Assembly (NCBI RefSeq): GCF_020283565.1
Contig: NC_060060.1
Location: 44,814,015-44,878,014 of the forward strand
DNA from: Trifolium pratense
Taxonomy: Eukaryota; Streptophyta; Magnoliopsida; Fabales; Fabaceae
DNA length: 64,000 bases
Direction of reading: 5' to 3'
Shown piece by piece: positions 10,578 to 24,044 of this stretch. Numbering within the stretch: the first letter of the stretch is position 1; each line of letters opens with the position of its first letter. Both the position numbers and the translations under genes were made by a program. A model generated the notes under the pieces. It did no database searches, was not told where the DNA came from, and worked only from the letters and a program-made list of their open reading frames with translations.

Positions 10578-10900
10578 ATAATTATACATGAATTTATTCT
10601 CATATTTGGAGAGAATTTTTCCCATATATATCCTTTTATTTGGAAATTTTTTATTTTCCTATGGATCTTTTATACCTAGAAATAAAATTTAATAATTTGT
10701 TAATAAACACAATAATACATTTTTCTATCATTTTATTCTTAGGAATATACAAATATAACTTGAAACAATCACCCCTACAAACTTATTAGTTAATAGAGAT
10801 AAAAATATAATTTTGGTAAAGAGATATTATAAGTGAAGCGGATTAAGGGAGTGATTTAGGGTGGATACTAGTGTCCTTGAGATGCTAGTTAGAAAATATA

Positions 10901-11193
10901 GGCTTAATTAGTAAAATGGTCACTTAAAGATATTTTTTGTTTCAGATTGGTCCCTTAAAGAAAAAAAGGTCCAAATAGGTCCCTTAAAGAAGAAAAAAAG
11001 TCTGAATAGGTCCCTTAAAGACATCTCCGTTAATCAGTTTGGTCCTATTTAGACCAAACTGATTAACGGATATGTCTTTAAGGGACCTATTCGGACTTTT
11101 TTTTTCTTTAATGGACCTATTTGGACTTTTTTTCTTTAAGGGACCAATCTGAAACCAAAAATATCTTTAAGGGACCATTTTACTAATTAAGCC
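10901..11193. mobile_element. Foldback MITE (long near-perfect hairpin)
   Basis: It reads GGCTTAATTAGTAAAATGGT... and ends with the reverse complement (ACCATTTTACTAATTAAGCC). The two halves are inverted copies along almost the whole 293 bp, meeting at TTTGGTCCTATTTAGACCAAA around 11038-11058. The phrase GGTCCCTTAAAGA is repeated several times in each arm. A read-through transcript would form a long double-stranded RNA. Confidence 0.85.
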
Positions 11194-12174
11194 GTAAAAA
11201 ACCACACAAAGTCTTTGTCTCTCTCATGTAATGACTTAACAACATGTGAAATTCTATCCACTAAATTATTTGAAAAAAAATAAAATTTAACATCATCACT
11301 CAAAGTATATCTAAAAGTCATTATCAATACCATCAAAAAGTGACAGAAAGGATAAGCACTACATAATATTATGGATGAGAAATCAAACAGAGAAAAAATA
11401 TAAAAATTATGGATGAGAATAACCCAATATAATATTTTTTATTTTTAATAAAACCAATATGTTTTTTTAGATTGATTGAAAAAATCAATATATTTTTTAG
11501 GTAAATGTATTTTTAGTCCTTATAAAATTATCAAATTTCATTTTTAATCCTATAAAATTATCAAATTTTACTTTTGGTCTTATAGAAAAAACTAAAGTGA
11601 CATCACTGACATGTTTTGTTTCTTATAAAAATTTTATGTTTGGAGTTTTAATCCTACTATTGTTCAAAAAATTTATTTTTAAATTTTTGACAAAAAAAAA
11701 TTATAATACTATCCATAAATTGTGTTATTATCCATAAATTATAAAAATTTTGAATAATTGTTTAAGACATATTTATAATACTATAAAATGTTTATTTGTT
11801 TTTTTAAGAGTTTAATTGATATGCACCGATAATATAAAATATTTTTATACGATCTTCCGATAAACAACAATCATTTTGTCATGTCATATCAAGAAAGTCG
11901 GGTGATACGACGAAAAATATAGTAGATATTAGTTGACGGTGTAAAATTATTTTACACACTATCGGTGTATTTTTTTTTTTTTTTAATGTTTAACAAGTTT
12001 TCCAGGCACTAGCATGTCCTTAATAATATACGGATGGATAATGGATACAAGTTTTCCAGGCACTTATTCATTCATTCACCAATTAAAGTCATAGCAGTTT
12101 GGGCAAAAACCTCACTTCTCTAATATCAAGCTTCTAAATTAGAGGTTGGAGAAAAGTTTGATTGATTAAGAAAA
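11194..12174. other. Intergenic / upstream of the dehydrogenase
   Basis: AT-rich. Around 11505-11640 lies a fragment of a foldback-type repeat with recurring TATAAAATTATCAAATTT. A GTGTAAAATTATTTTACAC inverted motif lies at about 11941. A short direct repeat of AAGTTTTCCAGGCACT occurs at about 11994 and 12050. The 5' UTR of the next gene probably lies in the last ~100 bp. Confidence 0.4.
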
Positions 12175-15100
12175 ATGGGTAAAGGTGGAATGTCAGTTGA
12201 TGATGATCAACAGAACATGGCTGCTTGGCTTGTTGGTTTAAACACTCTCAAGATTCAACCTTTCAATCTTCCTTCTCTTGGTATTCTTCTTTAATTTTCC
12301 CTTATCAATTTCATTCTATTACTATTATTATTGTTCTTATTGTATTGATTAAAATATATGATTCAACATTCTATAGCTTGGTTTGGATTAAGTTCATTGT
12401 TAAAAATTTGGGATTTGTATTTTCTGTAGTTGAAAAATGAATCAAGTTTACACAGTCAAGTGATTCTGAACTTTGGATTAATTAATAAATTGGATTCCAA
12501 ATTTGGGAATGGTTTTTGGATTAAGTTCATTGTTAAAATATTTGGTATTTGGATTCTCTTTAGTTTACACAGTCAAGCAATTCATAACTTTGGATCAATT
12601 AATATATTGGATTCAAAATTCATAGAGAAAATAGGATACGCACTGACAGTGTAAAATTATTATACACTGTCAACCAATAGCAACCATGTATTTTGCCAAA
12701 TCACCTCACTGCATCCCACTTTAATGGTATGACGTGGAGAAATGGTTGATTCCTATTGGATGACAGTGTAAAAGTAATTTACACTGACAGAGCATATCCA
12801 TTAAACTCAAATTGAAACTTGAACTGTAGGAAATTTTGTCGATGGCAGATTGCCAAAGGCCAAAAATCTGCCGAGCACACCAACGTGCCTATAGCATTTG
12901 ACCAAAAGTCTGTCACACTACAGTGGCTCCATCTCCTGTATTTAACAACACGGACTCTGAGTACGGTTTGGATTGATTGTGCAAACATTGTCATTAATCG
13001 ACTGCAGAGAATCCAAATGTAATATTTATGTAAATCATTGGCTTACTTCATTTTTTATGTTTGAAGGACCACATGATGTCAGAATTAGAATGAAAGCTGT
13101 TGGAATCTGTGGGAGTGATGTTCACTACCTCAAGGTAGATATTGTTACTGTTATATCTGATTTCAATATTCAATAAAAAAGTATACATTTAGATTCGATG
13201 AGTTTGATGATCTTTATCTACAGGTGATTTGCAACATAATCTGTATTCTGTTATTTCCTGCACTTAACTATGTTCTGTCTAGAAAAAAGTTAAAAATTTT
13301 ATTTGATTATTGTATTACTTTCAGACAATGAGATGTGCCGATTTTATAGTTAAAGAACCGATGGTTATTGGTCATGAGTGTGCTGGGATAATAGAAGAAG
13401 TAGGTAGTCAGGTACAGAGTTTGGTGCCTGGTGACCGTGTGGCGATCGAGCCTGGGATCAGTTGTTGGCGTTGTGACCATTGCAAACTTGGTCGATATAA
13501 TCTTTGCCCTGAGATGAAGTTTTTTGCTACTCCACCAGTTCATGGTTCCTTGGCTAATCAGGTTTGTTGAAAAAATTCACAACTTCTCAAAGTATTTCCT
13601 TTGCATGGTTGCATCCATGGTTGTGGTTATGCTACAAACCTTTCTATTGCAGAAAAATGCGACTGATATTGGTGAAATTGCGGTTGTGATATTGTTGCGG
13701 ACACCGCAAAAACCCTTTATATTGCAATCGCAATCGCGGTTGCTGACCGCAATTTAAACCCATGTGTCTTTGTTATGTCCAATTCGAAGTCTACTCTGCA
13801 TTTCTAGATATAAGGATTGTCAAGGAACAATGACAATATGAAGTTGAAAGTCTGATACATGCAAAGTATCAACAGTAAACAGTACAGCATTATCTTAATC
13901 TGAAGAATACTAACAGAATTTCACAAATATTCTTAAAACAGAAAATCCAGCACTTAAGGAAGTGGATAAATAAACGCTATAGAACACAACAATTGATAAG
14001 AAAGTTTGCCAACTATGCTTATGTCTCTGACAACAGAATGACTGTTGTAGTTTTATATTTTATAACTTTTTGGGTTACAGAGAATGAAATGAAGCACGGA
14101 TACAGACACAACATGGACACGGCGACACCAATAATAGTTTGAGAAAATGGCAATTCAATGTAATCATATGCGTCGGTGTCCGACACCGGGACACACCTAA
14201 TTGGAGAAGTGTCCATGCTTCATAAATAAATACTACGATGACATTCTGGTACTCTTGTTGCACTTTTAGCTCCACTTGCTCTGTTACACCCCACTCAAGC
14301 GTCCCCAGCAAATATGAGTGATACTCAACAAATATCTAATTGATGAAAATGATAATATAGAATTCCATTCGATCTTCGTTCTTGTTCTAAGATTTCTTCT
14401 CTTTGTTCTTTTACATAATGTCTCTTTCTTCATATTGATTCACACGTCAACTAAATAGTAGCAGTGTTCATCTTAGCACTTGATTCTACAATTGTGCTAT
14501 ATATTAAACATATAGTCAGTGGATGAGTGTGCTCTAAGATGATTTACTTTCTGCTGGAAAATCTCAAAAGAATAAGACTGGTGAGAAATATTATAATTAA
14601 CAAAGATAGTTTTACGCATACGGCTTTCACTCTATTGGCACTAACCCGGTGGTAGCCTTTTACTCTTTGGCAGCTTCACTCATCAATTAGCTAGTATTCT
14701 TCCGTGAACCTTAATTCAGCCTAATGACACCCTTTCCGGAGCCGTTTAAGACTTTAAGTACCATGTTAAGTTGTCTATTCTACTCAAATGTGTCAGTCAT
14801 AACACAATCCACATCAGTCCACGTGTTAGAGTTTTCAGCTATCTATATTTATATATAAGAAAAAAGAAACCCTCATACCAACTGGTTTTCACACATGTGT
14901 TGAGCACGGGTCTCATATGCTAGTACTTGTATATATGCATGTCACATACTCACTGTCTAACAATATTTTTCTGCGATTAAATCGATCATCTTAAATAAAA
15001 CCATGCTTGAGTTAAACTTTTCTCTTTTCAGATAGTACATCCGGCAGACCTATGCTTTAAACTACCAGACAATGTAAGCTTGGAGGAAGGGGCAATGTGT

Positions 15101-16279
15101 GAACCATTAAGTGTCGGTGTTCATGCGTGTAGGAGAGCTAATATCGGACCGGAAACAAATGTTTTGATTATGGGAGCAGGACCTATCGGACTTGTTACAA
15201 TGCTTTCAGCTCGTGCTTTTGGTGCACCTAGGATTGTCGTTGTGGATGTAGATGACCATCGTTTATCTGTTGCAAAAAGTCTCGGTGCAGATGACATTGT
15301 TAAAGTTTCAACAAACATTCAGGTATTTTCAATCAGAAGATTCTTAATATCATTTATATTTTCTCCCTTAACTTGAAATTAGCTTCTAAATAGTGTCAAC
15401 AGTTTATCATCTAGTTTATGTCATTTATATCATCCAGTTTATGTAAACAGTTTATGACATGTCACATGTCAACAAAGACACGACACTGACACATATAATT
15501 ACATAATGTACATTCAACAGTTTATGACATGTCATGTGCCAAACAAATTGAAATGTGTTTCTATAAACAAATACTGGTTTAACTAAATTTCAAATTCACT
15601 TCTTTATTACAGGATGTAGCGGAAGAAGTTAAGCAGATTCATAATGTTATGGGAGCTGGTGTAGATGTTACCTTTGATTGTGCTGGTTTTAACAAAACCA
15701 TGACTACAGCATTGAATGCTACTCAACCAGGTGGCAAAGTTTGTCTAGTCGGAATGGGTCATTCCGAAATGACCGTGCCACTCACACCAGCTGCTGCAAG
15801 GTAATCAGACTTGGTCTATGTATCACTATGTTAGTGTAAAACTGTTTTACACTGACCGTGCATATCTTTTAAATCCTATTAATTATGAGTATATTTAAAA
15901 ATAAAAATAAAGCTTAAGCTTAATTTTAAGTACAAAAATAATATATTCATTCAAGTTTACTAGGCTCTTCTTCATGTCATAAACTAAGAAAAATACATTC
16001 ACCTTAAGTTATATTATTTTGACTACCTAATTTTTTTCTACAATGAAGCATTGTTTATTAATAATGTATTGTTATGCATAATACAGGGAAGTTGATGTGG
16101 TTGGCATTTTCCGCTATAAGAATACATGGCCTCTATGCCTTGAGTTTATAAAGAGTGGCAAAATTGATGTAAAACCACTTATAACTCATAGGTTTGGATT
16201 TTCACAAAAGGAAGTGGAAGAAGCCTTTGAAACAAGTGCTCGTGGTGGTAATGCTATTAAGGTCATGTTTAATCTTTAG
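12175..16279 (+). CDS. SDH: Sorbitol dehydrogenase / L-idonate 5-dehydrogenase-type zinc alcohol dehydrogenase
   Basis: Six exons: 12175-12280, 13067-13134, 13325-13561, 15032-15322, 15613-15800 and 16087-16279. They join in frame to 360 residues, with GT-AG introns throughout, and reach TAG. The protein is a medium-chain zinc dehydrogenase that oxidises polyols such as sorbitol to ketoses with NAD; close plant relatives act on L-idonate in tartrate synthesis. Catalytic-zinc ligands are visible at C50 ([11 protein letters not shown]), H75-E76 (GHE) and E161. The structural-zinc cysteines are C105, C108, C111 and C119 ([15 protein letters not shown]). The Rossmann loop is GAGPIG at 185-190. 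The C-terminal half follows the family closely and no key residue is lost. No transit peptide is evident, so it is probably cytosolic. Intron 3 (about 1.5 kb) and intron 1 hold MITEs. Substrate choice between sorbitol and L-idonate cannot be settled here. Confidence 0.93.
12642..12790. mobile_element. MITE in dehydrogenase intron 1
   Basis: The ends are inverted copies: ACTGACAGTGTAAAATTATT at the left, and AGTGTAAAAGTAATTTACAC then TGACAG at the right. Related ends recur near 11935, 15833 (intron 5) and 25327, so this is a dispersed legume family. Confidence 0.65.
13645..13758. repeat. GCGGTTG/CCGCAA inverted repeat in intron 3
   Basis: The phrase AAATTGCGGTTGTGATATTG is followed by inverted CAATCGCAATCGCGGTTG...CCGCAATTTAAACC. 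This is a degenerate MITE-like foldback inside dehydrogenase intron 3. Confidence 0.45.
14090..14224. mobile_element. TIR MITE in dehydrogenase intron 3
   Basis: The left end, ATGAAGCACGGATACAGACA, is inverted at the right end (AGTGTCCATGCTTCAT). A GTCGGTGTCCGACACCG palindrome lies inside. Confidence 0.6.
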
Positions 16280-16549
16280 ATACTATAGATTGAGAATTTA
16301 CAAACTATCTTACTTTGAACAAAATTTTAATTATACTTGCTTGTTCATGCCCTTGTTTAATGTGTATTTATAATTTGGATTGTGAATGAAGTGGCTTCAA
16401 TAAGAACTTATAAAAGTAATGACTTGTTTCGACGATTTTACAATACATTAGTAGGACTTGGAATGTATATTTTGAGTTGAAACACATGAAATACATATTG
16501 TTCTGTTTCGACTATTTTACAATACATTAGTAGGACTGTTTCACTAGGA
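16280..16549. other. 3' flank of the dehydrogenase gene
   Basis: Probable 3' UTR, plus a 25-bp duplicated phrase (GACTATTTTACAATACATTA-like) at about 16430 and 16510. No gene is seen. Confidence 0.4.
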
Positions 16550-17165
16550 CGATTGTAGCAGGGTCTTGTGTGTAATTGGATCGTTTTAAGACAACGAAGT
16601 TGTACGACTTCATTAGGAATGCTACCACTAAGATTATTATTATAAAGGTGAAGTAATTTGCTCAAGTTTCCTATTGAAGAAGGGATTGTGCCAACAATAT
16701 AGTTATCAGACAAATCAAGTTCAATAAGTTTTAGAAATCCAATTTCACGAGGAAAGGGGCCGGAAAGACTATTAGATCCAAGATATAGTTGCTCGAGGTT
16801 GACCAAATTTCCAATTTCGCGAGGAATGTGGCCAAAAAGTTGATTGCCATGTAACTTGAGATATGATATATTGACCAACTTTCCTATAGAAATAAAGATA
16901 GACATAATAAGATTGCAGTACCAATAGCAAGATCTATCAAATTATCCAACATCTCAAATTCCTTAGGCATGAAGCCAGAAAGGACACTTTCTTGAAGATG
17001 TAGAAACTCTAAGTTTCGTGACTTGAAAATACTTTATGGGATGGAACCACTAAAGTTATTATTTGCAAGTGACAAATACTTTAAGGTCCATTTGCCATAT
17101 TCCATGAGATGAGGAATGTTTCCATAAAGGTTGTTTTGTGCTAGGTAAGAGCTTCATAGTATGTA
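16550..17165 (-). pseudogene. LRR receptor-like gene fragment
   Basis: In the minus direction from 17160 the sequence encodes successive plant-type leucine-rich repeats (NNLYGNIPHLM..., LSLANNNFSGSIP, then LVNLEQLYLGSNSLSGPFP and LIELDLSDNYIVGTIPSSIG). The frame is broken by stops and shifts near 16910-17040. There is no signal peptide, transmembrane segment or kinase domain. It resembles the extracellular domain of LRR receptor-like kinases (LRR-RLK XI/XII or MIK2-like) and is a pseudogene fragment. Confidence 0.8.
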
Positions 17166-19241
17166 ACATTGGATGAACTAGCTCACATAACAAATGATTT
17201 ATATAAGCAAAGAAGGTCCGTTTAGCCTGGACAAAAACATGTATTGGTCCATCTTGGACCCATCAATTTTAACCATTGATTTAGTAGGTATACAAACTTT
17301 ATGGTAATCCATTTACACAATTCACTCTCTTCTCTTCTTGTCTTCCACCCACCGTTTCAATTATAACTCAACAATTTCTCACTTCCACAAACTCAATCAT
17401 GGAAGACCGAAATCCACCTCCTCCACTCACCCACTGTCCATCCTAATCTCAATTTCCAAACCCCATAACAGTACATGTTTGATTTTGTCAGAAATGAAGT
17501 GTTCATAGACAAAATGAAGTGTTGATTTAGTTGCAATTTAAGAAGAAAATCTCCAATTTACTATAAGTTAACACAAATTAGTGAAAGTGGTTTGGTTTTC
17601 CCTTTTGAAATCCTTTAAAAAAATGAGTGATAATCTCTCTTTCCAACCATTTTCAACATTTATATGCTTATGGGCAGATGAATAAAAATAAATGAATGTC
17701 TTTCCACCCATTTTGATAATACAAGTTTTTTTTTTTTGTTTACAAACAAAATGAGATTTAATATGCAGTGCGAGGAATATGACTATGAAATGGGGTTTCA
17801 TGGAGGAAGAAAAAAGTTATTCTTTTTAATGCAGATGAAGAAAAAAATTTACAGGAGTGGAGAGATAGCATAGAGATGAGAGAGAAATGGAAGAAGAGAG
17901 AGTGATCGTGTATGGACGGTTAAGGAAACCAAATAAAGAAAGATTTTATATATAAATAAGATAATTACACTTGTTATGCTATGCATGAGATAATTACATA
18001 AGATAAACACTACAGAGACCTAGGAGACATCATATTGCTATGCATGACTTTTTGAACTCATATTGCTATGCACAAGTTCCAATATTTGCGCCCTAAAATA
18101 GTGTCATGCGGCACTGTTTAGCATTTTCCAAAAAAATTACCGAAAGTCAGGACATTTCGGTTCGCAGGTACCGAACAAGCTGACGTTCAGTTGATGTTTA
18201 CCGAAAATGCTAACGTTCGGTTCGCACGAACCGAAATGGTCTAATATATCAGCAAAAACTTAAAACCGTCATCATTTGCTTCAGTTCGTATAAACCGCAG
18301 TACCCAAAGGAAAAAACGGAAATTCAGATGGTAGAAAAGAAATGAGGGGATCGGGAGAGAAATGATCATTTTTTAGCTTGTTGATGTTGATCATTTAGAC
18401 TAATGTCATTTTACTAAGAAAACTAAGTAATGTGTGAAAATACTTCGTTTCTTTATATGGGAATAATCATGTAGACTAATTAATTAGTTTTCTTATATAC
18501 TAGTATTTTGCAACGAAAATATAAAACTGATTTTATTTTTTTTTTAAAACAAACAAAAATTGCCGACATGATAACCTTGATTTTGTAAAATCATAAGAAA
18601 ATCAACTTTGTTGACATAAACTAACTCATACAACAAATGCTTAAACTCTTAATCAATAGTTAAAGACACCACTTTTCCAAGATCCATAGGTAAATACACC
18701 ACTTTTCTAAGAAAAACCAAATACAATAGAGAACAATTCAAAACACATATCTTTGGTTACTTTGTAAATACCAAGCAACTTGAAATTACTTGATGTTATA
18801 TATATATACGCTATTCGCATTAAAAGGTGTTATGCCATGAATGCTAAATAATGTTGTAATTTCGCAAAATGTTACATTCTTAATTAGCATGCCTACTAAA
18901 GCAAACTTTGTGCCAAGGATACTCACTTAACACCAAAACCACATCTCACATTCTAAAAAAACAAGACTAATCCCGCAAACATAGATTACACGTTTCCTTT
19001 TCGTTCTACCCCAGATAAATGAAAATGCTCTACCCCGGAAGGATCCTCTGATGCAGTACAGCCTGTTCAGTTCATGAATGAATGGCTGCAGAGAATCCAG
19101 GATTCATTTCAGCACTTACTTTTTACTCTGCAATCCCAACTTCACCCTGAATTCCCTTCTTGCAGATAAAAAATTACAAAAAGGAAGATCAAAAAAACTA
19201 CTGAAACAATTAATTGGAACACATTATAAGTGGGCGCCACT
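17166..19241. other. Intergenic, no gene seen
   Basis: AT-rich sequence. 18130-18300 carries short repeats of ACCGAA/TTCGGT (for example TTCGGTTCGCAGGTACCGAA), suggesting a degenerate TIR element. The end near 18100 shares GCACTGTTTAGCATTTTCC with the MITE at 5627-5812. The open frame at 17568-17801 has no recognised domain. Confidence 0.4.
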
Positions 19242-22200
19242 TTATTGGGTGCTATTAGCCGCTGGCTCAGGTATCCAATTCCACACTCTCACTTGGCCGG
19301 TACCATCACCGGTGAAGAATATGCTACCAGGACCGGTCTGAATTGCCCGCACTTCTTGTTTGTTGAATATTTTACCTCTCTCTGCAAATCTGAAAAAGAA
19401 AATGGGGGCCAAAAAGTTATATGGAGTTCCCAACTGTAATAACAAAAACTAAGCTTAGAAACTACCATATTATATCATGAACATAAGAATTTTATTCATG
19501 ATAAATATTAGAACTTTTCTCATGGTAAAAAGAGAAAATAGTTATACCCTCTATTCACTTTGGTGAGTATACACCCACTAAACTTTCATAAAAAAAAAAA
19601 ATTTAACCCAAAGGACAAATCCACATATGGCATTAATAATTTCAGTGATTATTTTGACACAAAATTCCGAAGGAGTGTTCACGTTGGACCCTAGGAGAGA
19701 GAGAGAATAATATAAAAAGTGGAAACCATATGAATATACAGTTTTGAAGTCAAAAACTGTCAAGAAACATTTCTCTAATAATTTTGCACAATAAAACAAG
19801 CTTCTTTTGTATTTTGTATACCATACAAATACATAAATTTTGAGATATCGTGAGTAACAAATATAACAAGAGCAAGAATAGGAAGTTAAATACTTACGAT
19901 GGCAGATCATAGAGGCGAACAGTGTTATCATTGCAAGAGCACATCAATATGGGCTTGCCGTGTGAATCATGCATCCCACAGAGGGTGAGTATACCCTACA
20001 AACATATCATAACGTAATCAGAAAAACCATTAAAACTACTACACACACACTAACAAATGCCACTAGCCACTTTTTATGTACAAGTAACTACTTTTAAAAA
20101 TGTCTAAACAGGAAAAGGAACTGCTACATGGGAGCAATAGACAATTCTCAGTGAAAATGATGATGCAGGGTACACATTGTAAACAGAAAATTTTCAAACA
20201 TCTCACCAAAGGACAAGGAATGTTGGTGAAAAGATAAAGAAAATTTTCTTTTCCCATTTAAAAATAATCTTGTGAAACATTTAAAATATTACTTGGGATG
20301 TATCACGAAGGGATGAATCTAAAACATAAGCTAATACATTCATACATTGATACATATATTAGCATTTCTGATCAGAAACTAGCACAAGGTTTTTATATTT
20401 TCTAAACTATGTACATTTTGTGATGTTGATATTTGTTTAGTTCATAAGGGTAGTTGCTAGATCAAGATCAACACTATACAGGGGGGAAAATAAATAAAAT
20501 CATACATACATGTTCTTCAGGGTGAGTATATGTCACTTCCAAATTTCCAGTTTCTGTAGCAAACCACACCTGCATAAATCATAACAAATACAATCAAAAC
20601 AGGGCACAACAAATGACAAAAATATCAGCAAACAGTGAGAAACCAACCTTCACTGTTTTGTCTAATGAACAAGATATAAGGAACTGATCCCAGCAAAGAA
20701 CGGACATCACAACAGATGTGTGCTCGGTCAGTGTCTGTAAACACTGCAAAGTTTCAATGTTCCACACCTGAAAGTAACAACCAGATGAAACAAATAAATC
20801 CAAATTAAAATCAAGAGACCAAAACCTACTTCCACATTGGTATAAAAGAATATAAAGGAAATGATTATTGATGAGAGCTTATGTAGACTTACTCTAATAG
20901 TATTATCCATTGAACCAGAATACAGTCTATTAGCTCCAACAACCAATGAAACAACACCACGTGTGTGGCCTTTCAGCGATGCAGCAGGCTCGAAACAGTT
21001 GGCAGCTACATTAAACCTCCATAGTAGTATAGCTCCATCCTGAAAGAGCAATATTTCACTTGCAATTAAATATTAAGTTGATTTCAAACCAAAAAAAAAA
21101 AAAACATATTAAATATCATTAAAATATGCCCTAAGGTCCTAGGGGAAAAGACCACAGTTTTCAAACGGGGATAGCGGATCAGCCGGCCCAAAAAATATTT
21201 AATTGCCAACAGGGATAGAGGCAGGATGGCCTCTATGTGAACCTCTTTTGGACAGATTATCTTTTTTTTTTTTTTTTGGCATTGAAATAGGTATACACAA
21301 TAGAATTTGGAAAACCAAATGTGTTGCCAATGGAAGAAAAATATTACCTGCGTACCGGCAAATAGCATATCATTAATCACAACAAGTGCATAAACTTGTC
21401 CAACAGGGCCATCTAGACTTATCTCCGTGGAATTTTGTGTATTCCAGGCCTGAAAACCAATGAGACCAACAAAACAGGATATCAATCATGATGCTACAAG
21501 TGGTACAAAAACCATATCTTAACAAAAACCTATCACTAAATTAGAGTTGATGTACTTGATAAAAAAAAATTAACAGGAAAAATACAAAGGCCTGTTAGCC
21601 CTTTATTACCTTAACAAAATTGGGTATGCCTACAAAAAGCCAGGGACCTTCACTGATCATACAACCTACTTCACCACCAAGGTTGATCACAGCTATACAC
21701 TGCAAAAAGTATAAACAAAGTAAGCATAAGCACAAGGTGTGAGCAAAAAAAATTGGAATTGGAGAAGGGAAGAGGCAAAGTTATAGTATCATCTAGAGCT
21801 TCTATTTCAGCTAGACAGCATTATTTTAAGAGAACCATATAATTAGCTTTCAGTTATAAAATTCAAGTATTTTAATGATTTGATCACGAAACCAACAACT
21901 AAGTGACAAATACAAGTTATATTAATGATACGAGTATAATATTTGACCTAACTTCCGCATATATAAGTTAGGTAAAAGAGGAAGACATGCTTCACCTAGT
22001 CCAAATAAACATTAAAAAATCACTCCTTTTTCGCTGATACAAAATCAAGTCTTAACATTCGAAAAAGAGTTGTTTGTGTATTTAAAACTAAAACAAAAAA
22101 TTAATATAAAACAACATGAAAAATAGTAACAACCTGTCCAGACTGGCAGTCCCAAGCCCTTACTGTCTCATCAGTACTTCCAGTATAAAGCTTATCCGAA

Positions 22201-22597
22201 CCAGAAGGCATAGCAATTCCACTCACAACCTGTTCATTCACAAAACCAAAACTCATCCCATCAATTCATTACCCAAAACTGCACTCATAAACATAATTAA
22301 TTTCGGGGTATTGCTAACAAGATACCTATAAACACAGGTTAAGAAATCAATATATATTAATTAACCGTCAAGCATTTAGTACATTAATAACTTGAAAAAA
22401 ATACACTTTTCATTAAAATAAATCTTAAAAATTTTCAAAGTTCAAACTTAACCAAATGTCATCACTTGTTAACATTTGCCTTTTAAACACTTCACAATAA
22501 ACCAATAAGCATAGTAAGTTAGTAACATATTCAGTTATCCACCATTCAAAACATAATCAAAATTATAAACATGAAATTCGAAACAATTGTTATTGTA

Positions 22598-22631
<34 letters not shown>

Positions 22632-23194
22632 ATTATGAAATTCAATGATAAACAAGTTGGCATCCATAGGTTTCACCATCACCATCCATAGTGTAACATA
22701 TTTATACAAAATTAATAAATTAAAACTTTTTCCTTTACCTTCTTATGTCCTTCAAGCTGAGTCAATAAAGAAAAGCCATCCCCTAAACTCCAAGAATGAA
22801 GAAACTTACACCGATCTCCATAACTACAAGTTCCTTGAATCCAATAAGTGCAAACTTTTTCAACATTCACAACACCCCTACCACCACTTCCAACAGCACC
22901 ACGTCCACCACCGCGACCACGTCCACCACCACGCCCTGGCCCCCATGTATTAAAACTGGAACCACCACCACGTCGGTTCCCCGAAAAACCCGAATTATTA
23001 TCAGCATAAGGCCGCTTTGAAGGTGCACCATTACCATTAGAAGTAGGTAACTCACTATGCAAAAATGGACATGGATAACGATTACACTTCCCCGCTTGCC
23101 ATTGAAAACACACTTTCTGATTCCTTGAATCACCGCCACCGGTAGAACCACCGAGTCGGTTATAAACGCGCTTGTTACCACCGTCGAAATCCAT
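19242..23194 (-). CDS. ZFWD: CCCH zinc-finger and WD40-repeat protein (ZFWD family)
   Basis: Nine exons, from 5' on the minus strand: 23194-22739, 22229-22134, 21699-21610, 21449-21348, 21039-20893, 20767-20648, 20569-20510, 19995-19898 and 19389-19242. They join in frame to 438 residues. Zinc finger 1 has C29, C37, C42 and H46; finger 2 has C115, C123, C129 and H133, with a Gly/Arg-rich linker (about 76-108) between them. From about residue 145 to the end, WD40 blades are visible (LYTGSTDETVRAWD, DGAILLWRF, LYSGSMDNTIR, LISCSLDKTVKVW, CSCNDNTVRLYD, TGDGTGQVRVWNW). This domain order is that of the plant-specific ZFWD proteins (AtC3H48/59/62/63 group), presumed nucleic-acid-binding scaffold proteins of poorly known function. 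The start was taken at MDFDGG; an in-frame ATG nine bases upstream (MISMDFDGG) is possible. Confidence 0.93.
22599..22630. repeat. (TG)n microsatellite in ZFWD intron 1
   Basis: Sixteen consecutive TG dinucleotides. Confidence 0.95.
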
Positions 23195-23724
23195 AGAAAT
23201 CAATAACTGAATTCCTGAAAAAACTCGATCGTTTCTTCCGAATTGAAACTAGAATCGGAAAATCAACCTCTCTAAGACACTCTCTTTTGTTTCAATTTGA
23301 AGAAACGAGGGTTTCACAAATTGAATTGGGATTTCAAATCAAAAATGTGCGAGAGATTGAAATTTTGTTACGAAGAAAATAGGAATGTGCGATCAAGAAG
23401 TGTGGAGATGAATTGAACTACGTGGAAACCCTAATTGATGAGATTAGGGTTCGAAGGATGAAGAAAAATTGAACCCTAATTTTGAGATGTAGCTTTCGAT
23501 TGTGTAGAGATTGTTGAAGATGAAGGTTAGTGAAAGCGTGAGATTAACGACAGTGTGGAAATTACAATGCTACCACTATTATTTATACTGTTGCTTGAGA
23601 AAAAGATTAGATTTTTTTACCGTTGGCTTGAGAAAAAAGATTATAGATTTTTTTACCGTTGGCTTGAGTATATCAGATTAGTAGTAGCGTAAGATTAACG
23701 ACTTGTAGCAATATAAAAAATAAA

Positions 23725-23782
<58 letters not shown>

Positions 23783-24041
23783 GATAAAACGAAAGGTGCA
23801 AGGTAAGAAAACTTTTTTGGAACAAAAAAAAAAAACTAATTTTACCACTATTAATTAGTACTTGTATCCATATTAACATTGTTAAAAAATATTAAAATTG
23901 TTTAAAAATTGTTAAAATTGTTAGATTTAATGATTGTGTGAGAGTTTTTAATGATTTTTATCTTCATACCCCAAAAAAAACATTACTTGCATCCTTATGG
24001 CCATTATTTTTTTGTAAAATTCTACCCGATTGTATAAAAGT
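23195..24041. other. ZFWD upstream region with AAT microsatellite
   Basis: Probable promoter and 5' UTR of the ZFWD gene up to about 23560. Near 23585 and 23620 a phrase TAGATTTTTTTACCGTTGGC is tandemly repeated. An (AAT)n tract runs from 23726 to 23777. No other gene is seen. Confidence 0.5.
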
Positions 24042-24044
24042 TTA

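Noticed and set aside
12850..12880. TGCCAAAGGCC as another miR399-like site
   Set aside because: Only the first nine bases match, and there is no star arm or hairpin.
22796..23020. Thr/His-rich plus-strand frames opposite ZFWD exon 1
   Set aside because: They are antisense shadows of the Gly/Arg-rich linker and zinc fingers.
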